A stretch of 64,000 nucleotides of DNA from DOZZ01 sp963792655. GTDB taxonomy: Bacteria; Acidobacteriota; Terriglobia; Bryobacterales; Bryobacteraceae. Below the pieces are notes generated by a model. It worked only from the letters and a program-made list of their open reading frames with translations. It ran no database searches and was not told the origin of the DNA. Within the stretch, counting starts at the first letter, position 1, and each line of letters begins with the position of its first letter. The stretch is from assembly GCA_963792655.1 (NCBI GenBank), contig CAWBWU010000003.1, positions 620,001-684,000 of the forward strand. The letters are read 5' to 3'. Below, one piece after another: positions 18,397 through 28,126 of this stretch. The translations under genes and the position numbers were made by a program.

Positions 18397-19335
18397 ATGC
18401 ATTCGCATAGTCATCAACACCACGGTGCAGCGACGGGGCGCGTTCTGCAATGGTCGCTATTGGCAACAACGGCCTTTGTTGCTCTGGAAGTTATTTACGG
18501 ACTGAAGGCGAACAGCCTCGCGTTGCTCTCCGACGCCGGGCACAACGCAACCGATGCACTTGCGCTGTTGCTGGCGTGGTTCGGCGTTTACGTACAGAAC
18601 AAGCCCGCGGACGAAACGCGCACCTTCGGATATCAGCGCGCAGGCGTGCTGGCTGCCTTCGTCAACGCGTTGACGCTGTGGGCCGTGTCGGTCTGGATCT
18701 TGTGGGAGGCGGTCTCGCGCTTCCGACATCCCGAGCCGGTGCAGACGAACATCATGATGTTCGTCGCTTGCGGAGGGATCGTCTTGAACGGCGGCATCAT
18801 GCTTGGTTTGAGCCGCGATCGTCACAGCGACGTCAACATCCGCAGCGCCTTCGTGCACATGCTGGGCGATCTGCTTAGCTCCGTCGCGATTATAGCCGGC
18901 GGCATTTTGATCAAGTTCACCGGCTGGCAGCAAGTGGATCCGGCGCTTTCGGTGCTGATCTCCGTGCTGGTGGTTTGGACGGCATGGGACATCATCAAAG
19001 AGTCGCTGAACATTCTGCTCGAAGGCTTGCCGCGCGGCATGTCATACCAATCGGTTCAAGCTGCGATGTGCACTGTGCAGGGTGTATTAGATGTGCACGA
19101 TCTGCACATCTGGAGTCTCGGCAGCTCATCGCATGCATTGAGCTGTCACGTGCTGATCGATGATTTACCGCCGTCGGTAAGTGACGGCATTCTGCATGAG
19201 TTGAACCATGTACTCGCCGACAACTTCAAAATTCTGCACACCACGGTGCAGTTCGAACATATGAGCTGCGGCGTGACCGGCGCCGGTTGTGTGATTCCGG
19301 TCGGCGAAGAGCCCGCGCACCACCATCATCACTAG
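18397..19335 (+). CDS. Cation diffusion facilitator, zinc/cadmium exporter (CzcD/ZitB-like)
   Basis: 312 residues. Histidine-rich ends (MHSHSHQHH at the start, HHHHH at the end) flank six membrane segments. The metal-transport site is visible as LLSDAGHNATDALAL (Asp/His in helix 2) and AFVHMLGDLLSSVAI (His/Asp in helix 5). The cytoplasmic domain VLDVHDLHIWSLGSSSHALSCHV is typical of the zinc-sensing C-terminus. Such proteins exchange cytosolic Zn2+ (or Cd2+, Co2+) for protons. TATACT lies 13 bases upstream of the ATG. No metal regulator is adjacent. Confidence 0.93.
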   Translation: MHSHSHQHHGAATGRVLQWSLLATTAFVALEVIYGLKANSLALLSDAGHNATDALALLLAWFGVYVQNKPADETRTFGYQRAGVLAAFVNALTLWAVSVWILWEAVSRFRHPEPVQTNIMMFVACGGIVLNGGIMLGLSRDRHSDVNIRSAFVHMLGDLLSSVAIIAGGILIKFTGWQQVDPALSVLISVLVVWTAWDIIKESLNILLEGLPRGMSYQSVQAAMCTVQGVLDVHDLHIWSLGSSSHALSCHVLIDDLPPSVSDGILHELNHVLADNFKILHTTVQFEHMSCGVTGAGCVIPVGEEPAHHHHH

Positions 19336-19490
19336 AAGAAACGTGATTCGCGTCAGAAGGCGTGCTGAGCCGCGAGCGGTAAGAAGCGGTGGTCCGCTGC
19401 ACTATTTACCGGTACGTCCTGGCCCTCCACGTATACCCATTTCGAAACAGAAAACACGAGTCGAAAATGTGAGCAGAGTACAATACCAAA

Positions 19491-22400
19491 ATGTTTTGCC
19501 GGTTGTCATCTAACTGTTTTCTGGTCTTATGCCTCGCGTTTTGTTCTGTGTCATTCGCGTCAAGCTTGTCAGTCACCTTACCCACGATTTCAAATCGGTT
19601 GGAGGTGGGCGTGAATTTTCAGGCGACCGTCTCGGCGCAGGGAGGATCGCCGCCTTACACGTTCAAGTTCACGTCCAATCCTGATCCCGGGCTTTCGATT
19701 GACCCTGTCACGGGCGTGATTAGTGGCACCCTCACCTTAGCATCGGTCGATGCACGTGGTGCATATACGCCCGGCATCGCGCACGACATTTTGGTGACCG
19801 ACTCGCTCAATGCGACGGCGACCGGTACACTCGTGCTGTTCGTTCTGAAAAATCCAACCCTCGTCTGTGGTGATACCAGCCACGGTGGTGGTACCTTGCA
19901 ACAGGCAGTTAATGTCTTAGCTGAAGTAGGGGTTACCCTTTTTCTTAGTTGTGGAGCGCAGGACGGAGTTTTTTCCCGGCTTGCCATACCTCAAACTGTC
20001 TCCGGGTCGCTACCTCCTGGAACATCTGTCTTGTTCGGAAGTGCCCCCACGGCGGCTGGGCTCTATACGCCAACACTTCAGGTCACCGACGATTACGGCT
20101 TCACTGCGCAGTCAAGCTTCACCGTTCAAGTTCTTCCTGCAGTAGCGGTATCGCCGGCGACTCTCCCAGTCGCGACTGCGGGCGCACCATACTCGTTCCA
20201 GGTTCATCTGAGCGGTGGAACCGGAAACATCAGGTATTTTCCACTTTTTGTTCCGTACGGACCGCCTCCACCCGGTATCTCCATTAACACCGTTGATAGC
20301 TCGACCTTATCAATCACGGGCACACCGCCCGCTGCAGGTCAATTTACAGTCAACTTAACACTGAACGATGGAGTAGGCATAACGAACATACCGCTGAGCC
20401 TTACGATAAATCCGGCTCTATCTCTTGGACCGCTTCAATCGGATCTTTCGGTTGGTCGTCAGGCGGTTGCGACCGCGCTGGTATCGTCCGGCGGCAGTGG
20501 TCCAATCACTTACTTGGTCCAGAGCGGCTCACTTCCCCCAGGTGTGATGATGAGTTCGTCCGGAGTATTTTCCGGCGCGCCGACAACCGCGGGTATCTAC
20601 AACTTCGTTGTTCTCGGCACGGACGCTTCAGGAGCAACGGCGACGCTCAACGCTGTACTCCCCGTAGCGGGGGCACCCATCACGTGGATGCCACTGCCAC
20701 GTGCCCGTGTTGGGCTGCCTTACGATCAGCCGGTGCAACTCGCCGGCGGCTTTCCGCCGTACACCACCCTACAAGCATCAAATGGAATTCTGCAGTATCG
20801 CAATTCACGGGTAATCAGCGGTGGACCGGTGACCGGAAGTCACGGGAGCACAGCGACGGTCAGCCTGTCCATCTCTGACAGCCGGCCCGGAGCCATAGCT
20901 AGCACGCTCACTCAAACAGTCCCGATCGACAACCCTCAAGTTGCGACGGGCAGCGTGCTTCCAACGGCAATGATCCAGGTTCCCTACCAGGCCGGGGTTC
21001 CCGTTCCCCTCGGAACGGCGCCCTTCCTCTTTGCCGCTACTGGGTTGCCGCCGGGCGTCACGTTTTATCCAGAGGACGGTGTATTCACCGGCACTCCCAC
21101 ACTCCCGGGGTTGTACTCAATTGGGGTCACGGTCACTGACGCAACGAACGTGCAAACGGCATTCACTTATTCTTTGGCCGTCGCCGGGAATGCGCCGATC
21201 TCCGTTGCGCCAACAATCCCATCTGCGACAGAAGGTGTGCCTTACAGCCAGTCGCTCACAATCTCAGGCGGTCTCCCGCCTTACCAGATCACCCAGAATA
21301 GCGCTGGCGCCGCACTGCCGCTCGCGATATCGACCCAGGGAGTAATCTCTTTCACACCGGCCCCGGGTACCGCCGGAACTTATAACTTGGCACTTTCGCT
21401 GAGCGATGCAACCGGACGTTCCGGTTTATTTCCGGTTAGCTTAGTCATCCAGCCCGGGGCTGTCATTACTCAGGCTCTACCGCTTGCCATCGGAATGTTA
21501 TCTCTGGCTAACTTAACCGTCGGTACCCCTCCTTGTATACCCGCATGCCAGGTGTTGGCGGGAGGCGGTGTCCAGCCCTATAGCTTTTCTGTCTCGAGCG
21601 GGGCGCTACCTTCAGGGCTGTTTTTGTCAGCGGCAGGAGTCCTCACGGGAACGCCCACCGTCGCCGGAGATTATAGATTTGTATTGGCGGTGAGTGATGC
21701 CTCTGGGACCACCGTCCAGTCAAGCTATACAACTGTCGTTGCTCCGCCTCTACAGATTTTGACGAAGACTCTGCCACCGCAAGTAGTCGGACAGAGTTAC
21801 CAGATTAGCTTACAGGTAGCGGGTGGTACAGCTCCATACTCATTCCGGATAGTTGATGGCTCTTTCCCGGGCAGCGCTCTCAGCTCCAGCGGAATCCTGA
21901 GCGGGATCGCGCCGCTCGCTTCCAGCTACAGCTTTACTGTTCAGGTTACGGATTCTACGGCCGCCGTTGCCATGCAGAACTACACGGTTCAGGTAACCGA
22001 TCCCGTCCCGCAGATCAGTGCCGTTACCAGTGCTGCAAGCTATCAACAGAACGGAGTTGCTCCCGGCGAGATCGTCGCCATCTTCGGCAAGAACCTGGGT
22101 CCGGCTACTTTGACTAGTACCCAACTGGTGCACGGCGGAACCGCGGTGGATACCAAGGCCAGTGCAACGTCAGTGCTTTTTGACGGCGTACCTGCGCCAG
22201 TAATCTATGCCTGGGACACCCAGTTATCCGCCGTCGTGCCCGTTGGTCTCGTGCCCGGCACGGATACCGTGATTCAAGTTGCGAACGGCACGCAAACGTC
22301 GCCCAACATCCGTGTTCCGGTGGTTGCGAGTCATCCGGGAATCTTTACGCTGGACGCCAGCGGCGCTGGTCCGGTCGCGGCGATCAATCAGGACTACACC

Positions 22401-22715
22401 ATCAATGGTCCACAACATCCAGCCGCGCCTGGCTCGATCGTGGCCTTCTACGCAACGGGCGGAGGGTTGACTGTGCCGCCGGGAATTGATGGTGAACTGG
22501 TCCCAGGCATTCGCAAGCTGGCAAAGGTGGTGCTCGTAAAAATCAACAACGAACTGGCAGACGTGCTGTACAGCGGAGCAGCACCAGGCTTGGTGAACGG
22601 AGCACTGCAGATAAACGCAAGGATCCCGCAGGATTGCCCGAGCGGCGTGGTTACCTTGACGATCCAAGTGGACACCAATCCCTCGGCCGGGGCAACGACC
22701 GTGTATATCCGATAA
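19491..22715 (+). CDS. Large secreted protein of repeated putative-Ig (He_PIG-like) domains with TIGR03437-type C-terminus
   Basis: 1074 residues. After a signal peptide (CFLVLCLAFCSVSFASS-like) come about eight repeats of the pattern LPPGV..s.sGv.sGtPt.aGxyxfxvxvtD, for example LPPGVTFYPEDGVFTGTPT and LPSGLFLSAAGVLTGTPTV. The last ~230 residues form the domain known from Solibacter secreted proteins: VTSAASYQQNGVAPGEIVAI, FGKNLGP, then the two half-domains with the PGIFTLD motif. Role unknown; probably cell-surface or extracellular binding. The base composition is a little lower in GC than its neighbours. Three small cysteine-bearing insertions (around 19860-19960 and 21530-21550) are unusual for this repeat. 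Confidence 0.85.
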   Translation: MFCRLSSNCFLVLCLAFCSVSFASSLSVTLPTISNRLEVGVNFQATVSAQGGSPPYTFKFTSNPDPGLSIDPVTGVISGTLTLASVDARGAYTPGIAHDILVTDSLNATATGTLVLFVLKNPTLVCGDTSHGGGTLQQAVNVLAEVGVTLFLSCGAQDGVFSRLAIPQTVSGSLPPGTSVLFGSAPTAAGLYTPTLQVTDDYGFTAQSSFTVQVLPAVAVSPATLPVATAGAPYSFQVHLSGGTGNIRYFPLFVPYGPPPPGISINTVDSSTLSITGTPPAAGQFTVNLTLNDGVGITNIPLSLTINPALSLGPLQSDLSVGRQAVATALVSSGGSGPITYLVQSGSLPPGVMMSSSGVFSGAPTTAGIYNFVVLGTDASGATATLNAVLPVAGAPITWMPLPRARVGLPYDQPVQLAGGFPPYTTLQASNGILQYRNSRVISGGPVTGSHGSTATVSLSISDSRPGAIASTLTQTVPIDNPQVATGSVLPTAMIQVPYQAGVPVPLGTAPFLFAATGLPPGVTFYPEDGVFTGTPTLPGLYSIGVTVTDATNVQTAFTYSLAVAGNAPISVAPTIPSATEGVPYSQSLTISGGLPPYQITQNSAGAALPLAISTQGVISFTPAPGTAGTYNLALSLSDATGRSGLFPVSLVIQPGAVITQALPLAIGMLSLANLTVGTPPCIPACQVLAGGGVQPYSFSVSSGALPSGLFLSAAGVLTGTPTVAGDYRFVLAVSDASGTTVQSSYTTVVAPPLQILTKTLPPQVVGQSYQISLQVAGGTAPYSFRIVDGSFPGSALSSSGILSGIAPLASSYSFTVQVTDSTAAVAMQNYTVQVTDPVPQISAVTSAASYQQNGVAPGEIVAIFGKNLGPATLTSTQLVHGGTAVDTKASATSVLFDGVPAPVIYAWDTQLSAVVPVGLVPGTDTVIQVANGTQTSPNIRVPVVASHPGIFTLDASGAGPVAAINQDYTINGPQHPAAPGSIVAFYATGGGLTVPPGIDGELVPGIRKLAKVVLVKINNELADVLYSGAAPGLVNGALQINARIPQDCPSGVVTLTIQVDTNPSAGATTVYIR

Positions 22716-22743
22716 AAATGAGTGCCTGGCTGACGGCCTCTCT

Positions 22744-24561
22744 CTACTGCACCGGCAGATCGATCATGTCGTTAAATGCATCCGGCGTTTGGATGGCCAG
22801 CGGCGCGGTGGCGCTGCTGAGCGGCACGGTGTCCGGCACTCTGACGTTGATCTGATAGAGCCCGGGGAAGCCGGGCGCCAGACCCGAGAACGATACTGCG
22901 CCCGGTTGTCCGCCGACCAGAACGTTCGGAGTGATCACAGTGCGGCTCAGCGGGTTGCCGCTCGATGCTGCGCCATCTGCGGGAGCGTTCGTGACGGCCC
23001 CTAGCCCGGTGAGGAAAATCAGAAGAGTCTCGCCGCGGTGCGCGGGATTGGTGTTGGTGACCAGCGAGTAATCCGCATGGGTCACGGCGCCCAGGCCAGT
23101 ACCCGAACCGTTCTGCGAAAAGATGCCCGGGCTGGTCATCGCGAGCGGTACCGTCACGCTGTTCGAGGTGTTGCCATTCACTGTCACGAGGAACGTCGCT
23201 GTTGTGCCCGATACCGAGTAAGGCAGCAGCACGTTGATTTGGGAGCCGCTGACGAAGGAAAGCGGAGAGGGCGTGCCGTTGATGGTTACCGACGCTCCGC
23301 CGACCATCGAAGGGTATGGAACACTGCCTTGCGTCAGCTGTGGGGGCAGGCCGGAGACGAAAAGCGTGACGAACTCGCCCGGCGAAACGGGGCTCACCGG
23401 CGGCGCAAAGCTCGCGCCGTTCAGCACCGCGAGCGGGCTCAGGAAGAGTCCCGTTCCGGCAATGGTGGGGATGCGAGCACCGAACGCAATATCGTGCCCT
23501 GCGGGGTCTGCCGCACTGTCTTCCAGACTCACGTAGAGGTTCCCGCCGGCGCCAAGTCCGACAGTGTTGAGATCGAGCATGCCAGTGCCGTCCGGGTTCA
23601 TTGCCGCACTGTTCACGCCGGTAAATGTGTATGGCGCGGCGACTCCGAACTGATGCAGGCGCCTGGTAAACGTGGCGTTGCCGAGTGACGGGATCACGTT
23701 CAGCGAACCGGAATAATCCTCCACATCCGCCGCAGGAGCATAGTGCAGTCCAGCCGACCAGAAAGCGCCGGACCACGCTGCCCCGGGCGCGGCCTTGATC
23801 GCGAGCAGAAAATTCTGTGCTCCCGCCTCGCTCCCACCGCCAAGAATCACGTTGCCGCTGGCGGACGCCTCGATCCGCTGAACGCCGCCAAGCAGGAGAC
23901 CGCCTGAGGGGAAGGTTAGTGTGCCGGTGCCGTCCGCATTCAGCCCGTAGCTCGCGCCGCTGACCAGTTGCGTCGTGGGAGTTCCACCACTCTGAGCCTG
24001 ATTGTGGCCGGAGGCGGTGAAGGGGCCGATGTTCCCTGCCCCATCCAAAGTGAACGGGAAAAAAGCGCTGCGCACCTTGCTGCCGTCGCCTCCGGGCAAT
24101 TCGAAGCTCACGCCGAAGTAGGTGCCGCTGGTGGACGCGACGGACCGCGTGCCGGCCGGAGAGGGTACCGCTGCGAAGAGGTCGAACGTGTTGGAGGCGT
24201 TATCGGTGCTCGAGCCGAGCAGCGCTTCTGTTGCTAAGCGGGCGCTGAGGTTGAGCTGGCTATTCTGCGGGTTGGTCAGAACGACTCCGCCGCCTGCGTC
24301 GACGGAGTAAACTCCACTGCCGGAGATCGCGACGAGGGCTTGGCTGCCGACCGTCTGTTGACCGCTGAAAGTATATTGGCCGCTGCTGAACGTAATCTGG
24401 CCCGTCACACTGCGCGCATCAACGACATTCGCGGAGCCGTCCACTGTGAATTCCAGATGACGAAAGAAGTATTGCCCTGACAACGATGTGTTCGTCAGTA
24501 CCTGCGCCTGAGCGCACAACAACGCTGACAGCAGCCATGCCGTAAGTAAAATTGCCCGCAT
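22744..24561 (-). CDS. Secreted beta-rich protein with TIGR03437-type C-terminal domain
   Basis: 605 residues. Signal peptide RAILLTAWLLSALLCAQAQ; residues ~25-370 are beta-strand-rich with repeated FSSGQYTFSGQQ-like and GSGVYSVDAGGG segments. The C-terminal ~230 residues carry the Solibacter-type domain: VLNGASFAPPVSPVSPGEFV, LFVSGLPP, then TSPGIFSQNGSGTGLGAVTH. It faces the other TIGR03437-type protein tail to tail with 28 bases between, and the two N-terminal halves are unrelated by eye. TAGACT is 9 bases before the start. Function unknown; surface or secreted. Confidence 0.85.
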   Translation of the reverse strand: MRAILLTAWLLSALLCAQAQVLTNTSLSGQYFFRHLEFTVDGSANVVDARSVTGQITFSSGQYTFSGQQTVGSQALVAISGSGVYSVDAGGGVVLTNPQNSQLNLSARLATEALLGSSTDNASNTFDLFAAVPSPAGTRSVASTSGTYFGVSFELPGGDGSKVRSAFFPFTLDGAGNIGPFTASGHNQAQSGGTPTTQLVSGASYGLNADGTGTLTFPSGGLLLGGVQRIEASASGNVILGGGSEAGAQNFLLAIKAAPGAAWSGAFWSAGLHYAPAADVEDYSGSLNVIPSLGNATFTRRLHQFGVAAPYTFTGVNSAAMNPDGTGMLDLNTVGLGAGGNLYVSLEDSAADPAGHDIAFGARIPTIAGTGLFLSPLAVLNGASFAPPVSPVSPGEFVTLFVSGLPPQLTQGSVPYPSMVGGASVTINGTPSPLSFVSGSQINVLLPYSVSGTTATFLVTVNGNTSNSVTVPLAMTSPGIFSQNGSGTGLGAVTHADYSLVTNTNPAHRGETLLIFLTGLGAVTNAPADGAASSGNPLSRTVITPNVLVGGQPGAVSFSGLAPGFPGLYQINVRVPDTVPLSSATAPLAIQTPDAFNDMIDLPVQ

Positions 24562-24693
24562 TATGCGCCTAGTCTAAACGTTCTTTCGCCGGAAAAAGAT
24601 TGCATATTCATGCTTTGCAATTAGAAACTAAGAATTAGCCGCGGGGTTCATAAAGAGTGAGCGGATTTCTGCCGCTAAAGGATCAGTGTTGGA

Positions 24694-26709
24694 ATGAGAG
24701 CCGCTCGGTTATCAGTCGTTCTTCCTGGGGTTCTGGTCGGGCTGGTATTTATAACGCCCGGCGCCGCGCAGAAGGCGGCCATCATCCACCACTCCGCACT
24801 CGCCGACAGCGATGGTGAGCTGCCGCCAAACGAGCTTCCGCCAAATCATGCGGAGTGCGCGTACTTCGGCCCGCAGCGCGAGCGATTCACACGCTCTTTG
24901 ATGGCGTCGCAGAACTACGAGGCGCTCACCCAAGCGACGTCGCAGGTGCTCTCAGCGATGGGCCCGCCAGCCGGTAGCCGTACGCGGGCATTTCAACTTG
25001 CTCATCCGCCGGGGACGATCGATTACTTCATCGATCAGGACTTACAAGCTGCCGGCGTGCAGCCCTCTTATCGCACGACCGATTATGAATTCATCCGGCG
25101 CGTCACACTGGATTTGACAGGCCGCATCCCTGCAGCGGACCGTGTGGTCGCCTTCGCGGCTGACGCGTCGCCCGACAAACGCGCCAAGTTAGTGGAAGAG
25201 CTTCTCGCCAAGCCCGAGTGGATCGACAAATGGACCATGTTCTATGGCGATCTCTATAAGAACAACGCGACCAGCGTACAGGTCACGCGCGGAACGGATG
25301 GCCGCAACGCGTTCTATAAGTGGATTCACGATTCGCTTGCGGCCGCCAAGCCTTACAACCAGATGGCGTCCGAACTGATCGCGGCGCAAGGCAACAACAA
25401 TCTGGACCTCACCCAGGGCAACATCAACTGGTTAGTCGGCAGCGTGGTCGGCGGCGGTCCGCGGCAGGACATCATGGACCAGCAGGCAGCCGACACGGCC
25501 GAAACCTTTCTCGGCATGGCGCATGTGAATTGCGTGCTGTGCCATAACGGACGTGGCCATCTGGATAGCTTGAGCCTTTGGGGAAGCAGCACCACGCGTC
25601 AGACGGCCTGGGGTTTCGCTGGATTTATGGCGCACACCTGGCCCGTGCGGGTTCAGTTGCCGCAGGACCCGAATAATCCGAACACCCGCAGCTACTACTG
25701 GAAGCTCGACGCTTACACGTCGGACTATCAGCTCAACACCACCACAGGTAACAGGCCGCCACGTCAACCGCTCACGTCCACATCGGCAGCTACGGTCGCG
25801 CCGAAGTATCTCTTCGGCGGAGCGTCGCCCGATAAAGGCGAGGACTACCGCGCGGCGCTCGCCAGAATGATCACGGCCGATCCGCAATTTGCGCGCGCGG
25901 CTGTGAATTATCTGTGGGCTCAGTTCTTCGGGCGTGGCATCGTCGATCCGCCCGACCAGTTCGATCCGGCGCGCCTCGATCCGGATAATCCGCCGCCCGC
26001 GCCCTGGACGCTGCAGCCTTCGAACCCGCGTTTGCTGAATGCGCTGGCGCAGCAGTTCGTGGCCGATAAGTACGACTTGAAAAGCGTGATGCGCGCGATC
26101 GTCAACTCCGACGCCTATCAGCTCGAGTCGCAATATCCCGGCGCCTGGAGCGCAACGAACACTCCTCTTTTTGCGCGAAAGTTTGTGCGCCGTCTCTGGG
26201 CAGAGGAGATTCACGACGCGATTGTGCAAGCTGCGGGCGTGACGCCGTCCTACACTGTTCCGGGCTTCACGAATCCGTCGACCGTCTACAGCGTCGTCAC
26301 GCCGGGTTTCGGCAAGATCAGCTACGCCATGCAAGCTCCGGATGTGAATGGCATGCCCGACGGACGCGCGGTCAGTGCTTTCCTCGATGCGTTCCTACGC
26401 GGTAACCGTGATGATCAGCCGCGCAAAGGCGAAGGCTCTTTGCTGCAAGCGTTGAACCTGATGAACGATAACTTCGTCGAGAGCAATGTCGTCGCCGCTT
26501 CGTCCGGCACTGGTCTGATCGCGAAGGTGATGCCGATGAGCAACGATCAAGCGGTCGATACGATGTGGCTCACCGTTCTCTCGCGGCATCCGACTGACGC
26601 GGAAAAGAGCATGGCCGTCGCGAAGCTATCGTCTGGAACACGCATTCAGAGCGCGCAGGATTTGCTCTGGAGCCTGTTCAACAAAGTGGACTTCGTCTTC
26701 AACTACTAG
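24694..26709 (+). CDS. DUF1549/DUF1553 domain protein (secreted, pair A)
   Basis: 671 residues with an N-terminal signal (LSVVLPGVLVGLVFITPGAA). DUF1549 is recognised by TDYEFIRRVTLDLTGRIPAA and WIDKWTMFYGDLYKN. DUF1553 is recognised near the C-terminus by RKFVRRLWAEEIHDAIVQAA and the closing TVLSRHPTDAEKS plus QDLLWSLFNKVDFVFNY. A CVLCHNGRGHLDSL motif lies between them, a possible haem or metal site. Unlike pair B there is no clear cytochrome-like N-terminal domain. These proteins are always found next to DUF1501 proteins in Planctomycetes and Acidobacteria; their biochemistry is unestablished. The DUF1501 partner starts 7 bases downstream. Confidence 0.85.
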   Translation: MRAARLSVVLPGVLVGLVFITPGAAQKAAIIHHSALADSDGELPPNELPPNHAECAYFGPQRERFTRSLMASQNYEALTQATSQVLSAMGPPAGSRTRAFQLAHPPGTIDYFIDQDLQAAGVQPSYRTTDYEFIRRVTLDLTGRIPAADRVVAFAADASPDKRAKLVEELLAKPEWIDKWTMFYGDLYKNNATSVQVTRGTDGRNAFYKWIHDSLAAAKPYNQMASELIAAQGNNNLDLTQGNINWLVGSVVGGGPRQDIMDQQAADTAETFLGMAHVNCVLCHNGRGHLDSLSLWGSSTTRQTAWGFAGFMAHTWPVRVQLPQDPNNPNTRSYYWKLDAYTSDYQLNTTTGNRPPRQPLTSTSAATVAPKYLFGGASPDKGEDYRAALARMITADPQFARAAVNYLWAQFFGRGIVDPPDQFDPARLDPDNPPPAPWTLQPSNPRLLNALAQQFVADKYDLKSVMRAIVNSDAYQLESQYPGAWSATNTPLFARKFVRRLWAEEIHDAIVQAAGVTPSYTVPGFTNPSTVYSVVTPGFGKISYAMQAPDVNGMPDGRAVSAFLDAFLRGNRDDQPRKGEGSLLQALNLMNDNFVESNVVAASSGTGLIAKVMPMSNDQAVDTMWLTVLSRHPTDAEKSMAVAKLSSGTRIQSAQDLLWSLFNKVDFVFNY

Positions 26710-26716
26710 GGGATCT

Positions 26717-28105
26717 ATGGACGGCCAAAAGAAATTCGACCGGCACATCGAACGCCAGCCTCATCCCAACGAGAGCTTCTATCTGCGTCCTCACGTGACG
26801 CGCCGGAAGTTCTTCTCACTTGCCGGCGCAGGACTCACCGGCTCTTACCTCGCCGGCAAGTTGCACGCGGGCGTCACCATCAACACGCAAAACGTGCAGA
26901 TGCAGAACACCGCGAAGAACGTGATCTTTGTGTTGCTGGCAGGCGCGCCCAGCCACACCGACACCTTCGATCTGAAAGTAGTGACCGGCATCACGCCGAC
27001 CACGTTCAACCCCGACACGATCAATGGAGTCCTCTGGCCCACGGGCATCATGCCGGGCTTGGGACAACTGCTTCCGAAGATCGCAATCGTGCGTTCGATG
27101 CGTGCCTGGGCATTGGTCCATAGCCTGGCGCAGACCTGGACGCAGATTGGCCGCAATCCCGCGGCCGTGCTGGGCAACGTCTCGCCAAACATCGGCAGCG
27201 TAGTCGCGATTGAAAAAGAGAGCGAGCGCACGCCGGGCCAGGTGTTCCCCACGTTTCTTGCGCTCAACTCGAGCGGAGCGATCGGCTCGGGTTACATGCC
27301 CGCTTCGGTGGCGCCGTTCAAAGTCACGCCTTCCACGACCGGCATTCGCAACACCACGAACGCCACCGGTCAAACCCGCTTCAACGAGCGCTGGGACACA
27401 CTGCACCACTTGGATCAACCACTGCGCGGCAACTCCCCTTATGGCAGCGCGATGGATGACTATGACCTGTTCTACAACGCAGCGCGCGGCATGATGTACA
27501 ACCCGGTCGTGAACGCAGCTTTCTCGTTCACCATGGCTGACAGCACGCGCTATGGCGGCACGTCGTTCGGCAACGCGTGCCTCGTCGCCAAGCAGGTGCT
27601 CGGCAGCAGTCAAGGCACGCGCTTCATTCAGATCACGCTCGGCGGGTGGGATATGCACAGCAACATCTACTCCGCGAACCAGCTTCCGTCGCTCACCAAG
27701 ACACTCGATACCGGACTCTCTACCTTGATTCAGGATCTGGATGCCGCGGGCGAATTGAACAGCACGATGATCGTGATGGCCGGCGAGTTCGGCCGCACTG
27801 TCGGCAAGCTTTCAGGCGCGAATGGACGCGATCACTACCCGCAGCAGTTTGCGATGTTTGCAGGCGGCGGCGTGAAGGGCGGTAAGGTAATCGGCTCGAC
27901 CAGCGCCGATGGTTCTGCAACGGTCGACCCTGGCTGGTCGCGCAACCGAGACATCAAACCGGAAGATATCGAAGCAACGATCTACTCCGCGATGGGGATC
28001 AACTGGACTTCGGTGCGCCGCGATGATCCGCTGAACCGGGGATTCTATTACGTCCCAGCCAGCGATCAGGATATCTACGGTCCGATCAACGAACTGTTCA
28101 GTTGA
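26717..28105 (+). CDS. DUF1501 family protein with Tat signal (pair A)
   Basis: 462 residues. The twin-arginine signal TRRKFFSLAGAGLTGSYLAG indicates folded export. DUF1501 features are KNVIFVLLAGAPSHTDTFDL, GGWDMHSN and MIVMAGEFGRTVG. The closing part is like an alkaline-phosphatase/sulfatase superfamily active-site region (HYPQQFAMFAGGGVKGG). Members are predicted metal hydrolases of unknown substrate. It lies 7 bases after the DUF1549/1553 gene and is surely in one operon with it. Confidence 0.85.
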   Translation: MDGQKKFDRHIERQPHPNESFYLRPHVTRRKFFSLAGAGLTGSYLAGKLHAGVTINTQNVQMQNTAKNVIFVLLAGAPSHTDTFDLKVVTGITPTTFNPDTINGVLWPTGIMPGLGQLLPKIAIVRSMRAWALVHSLAQTWTQIGRNPAAVLGNVSPNIGSVVAIEKESERTPGQVFPTFLALNSSGAIGSGYMPASVAPFKVTPSTTGIRNTTNATGQTRFNERWDTLHHLDQPLRGNSPYGSAMDDYDLFYNAARGMMYNPVVNAAFSFTMADSTRYGGTSFGNACLVAKQVLGSSQGTRFIQITLGGWDMHSNIYSANQLPSLTKTLDTGLSTLIQDLDAAGELNSTMIVMAGEFGRTVGKLSGANGRDHYPQQFAMFAGGGVKGGKVIGSTSADGSATVDPGWSRNRDIKPEDIEATIYSAMGINWTSVRRDDPLNRGFYYVPASDQDIYGPINELFS

Positions 28106-28126
28106 TGTGGAATGCGATGCGGGTGA

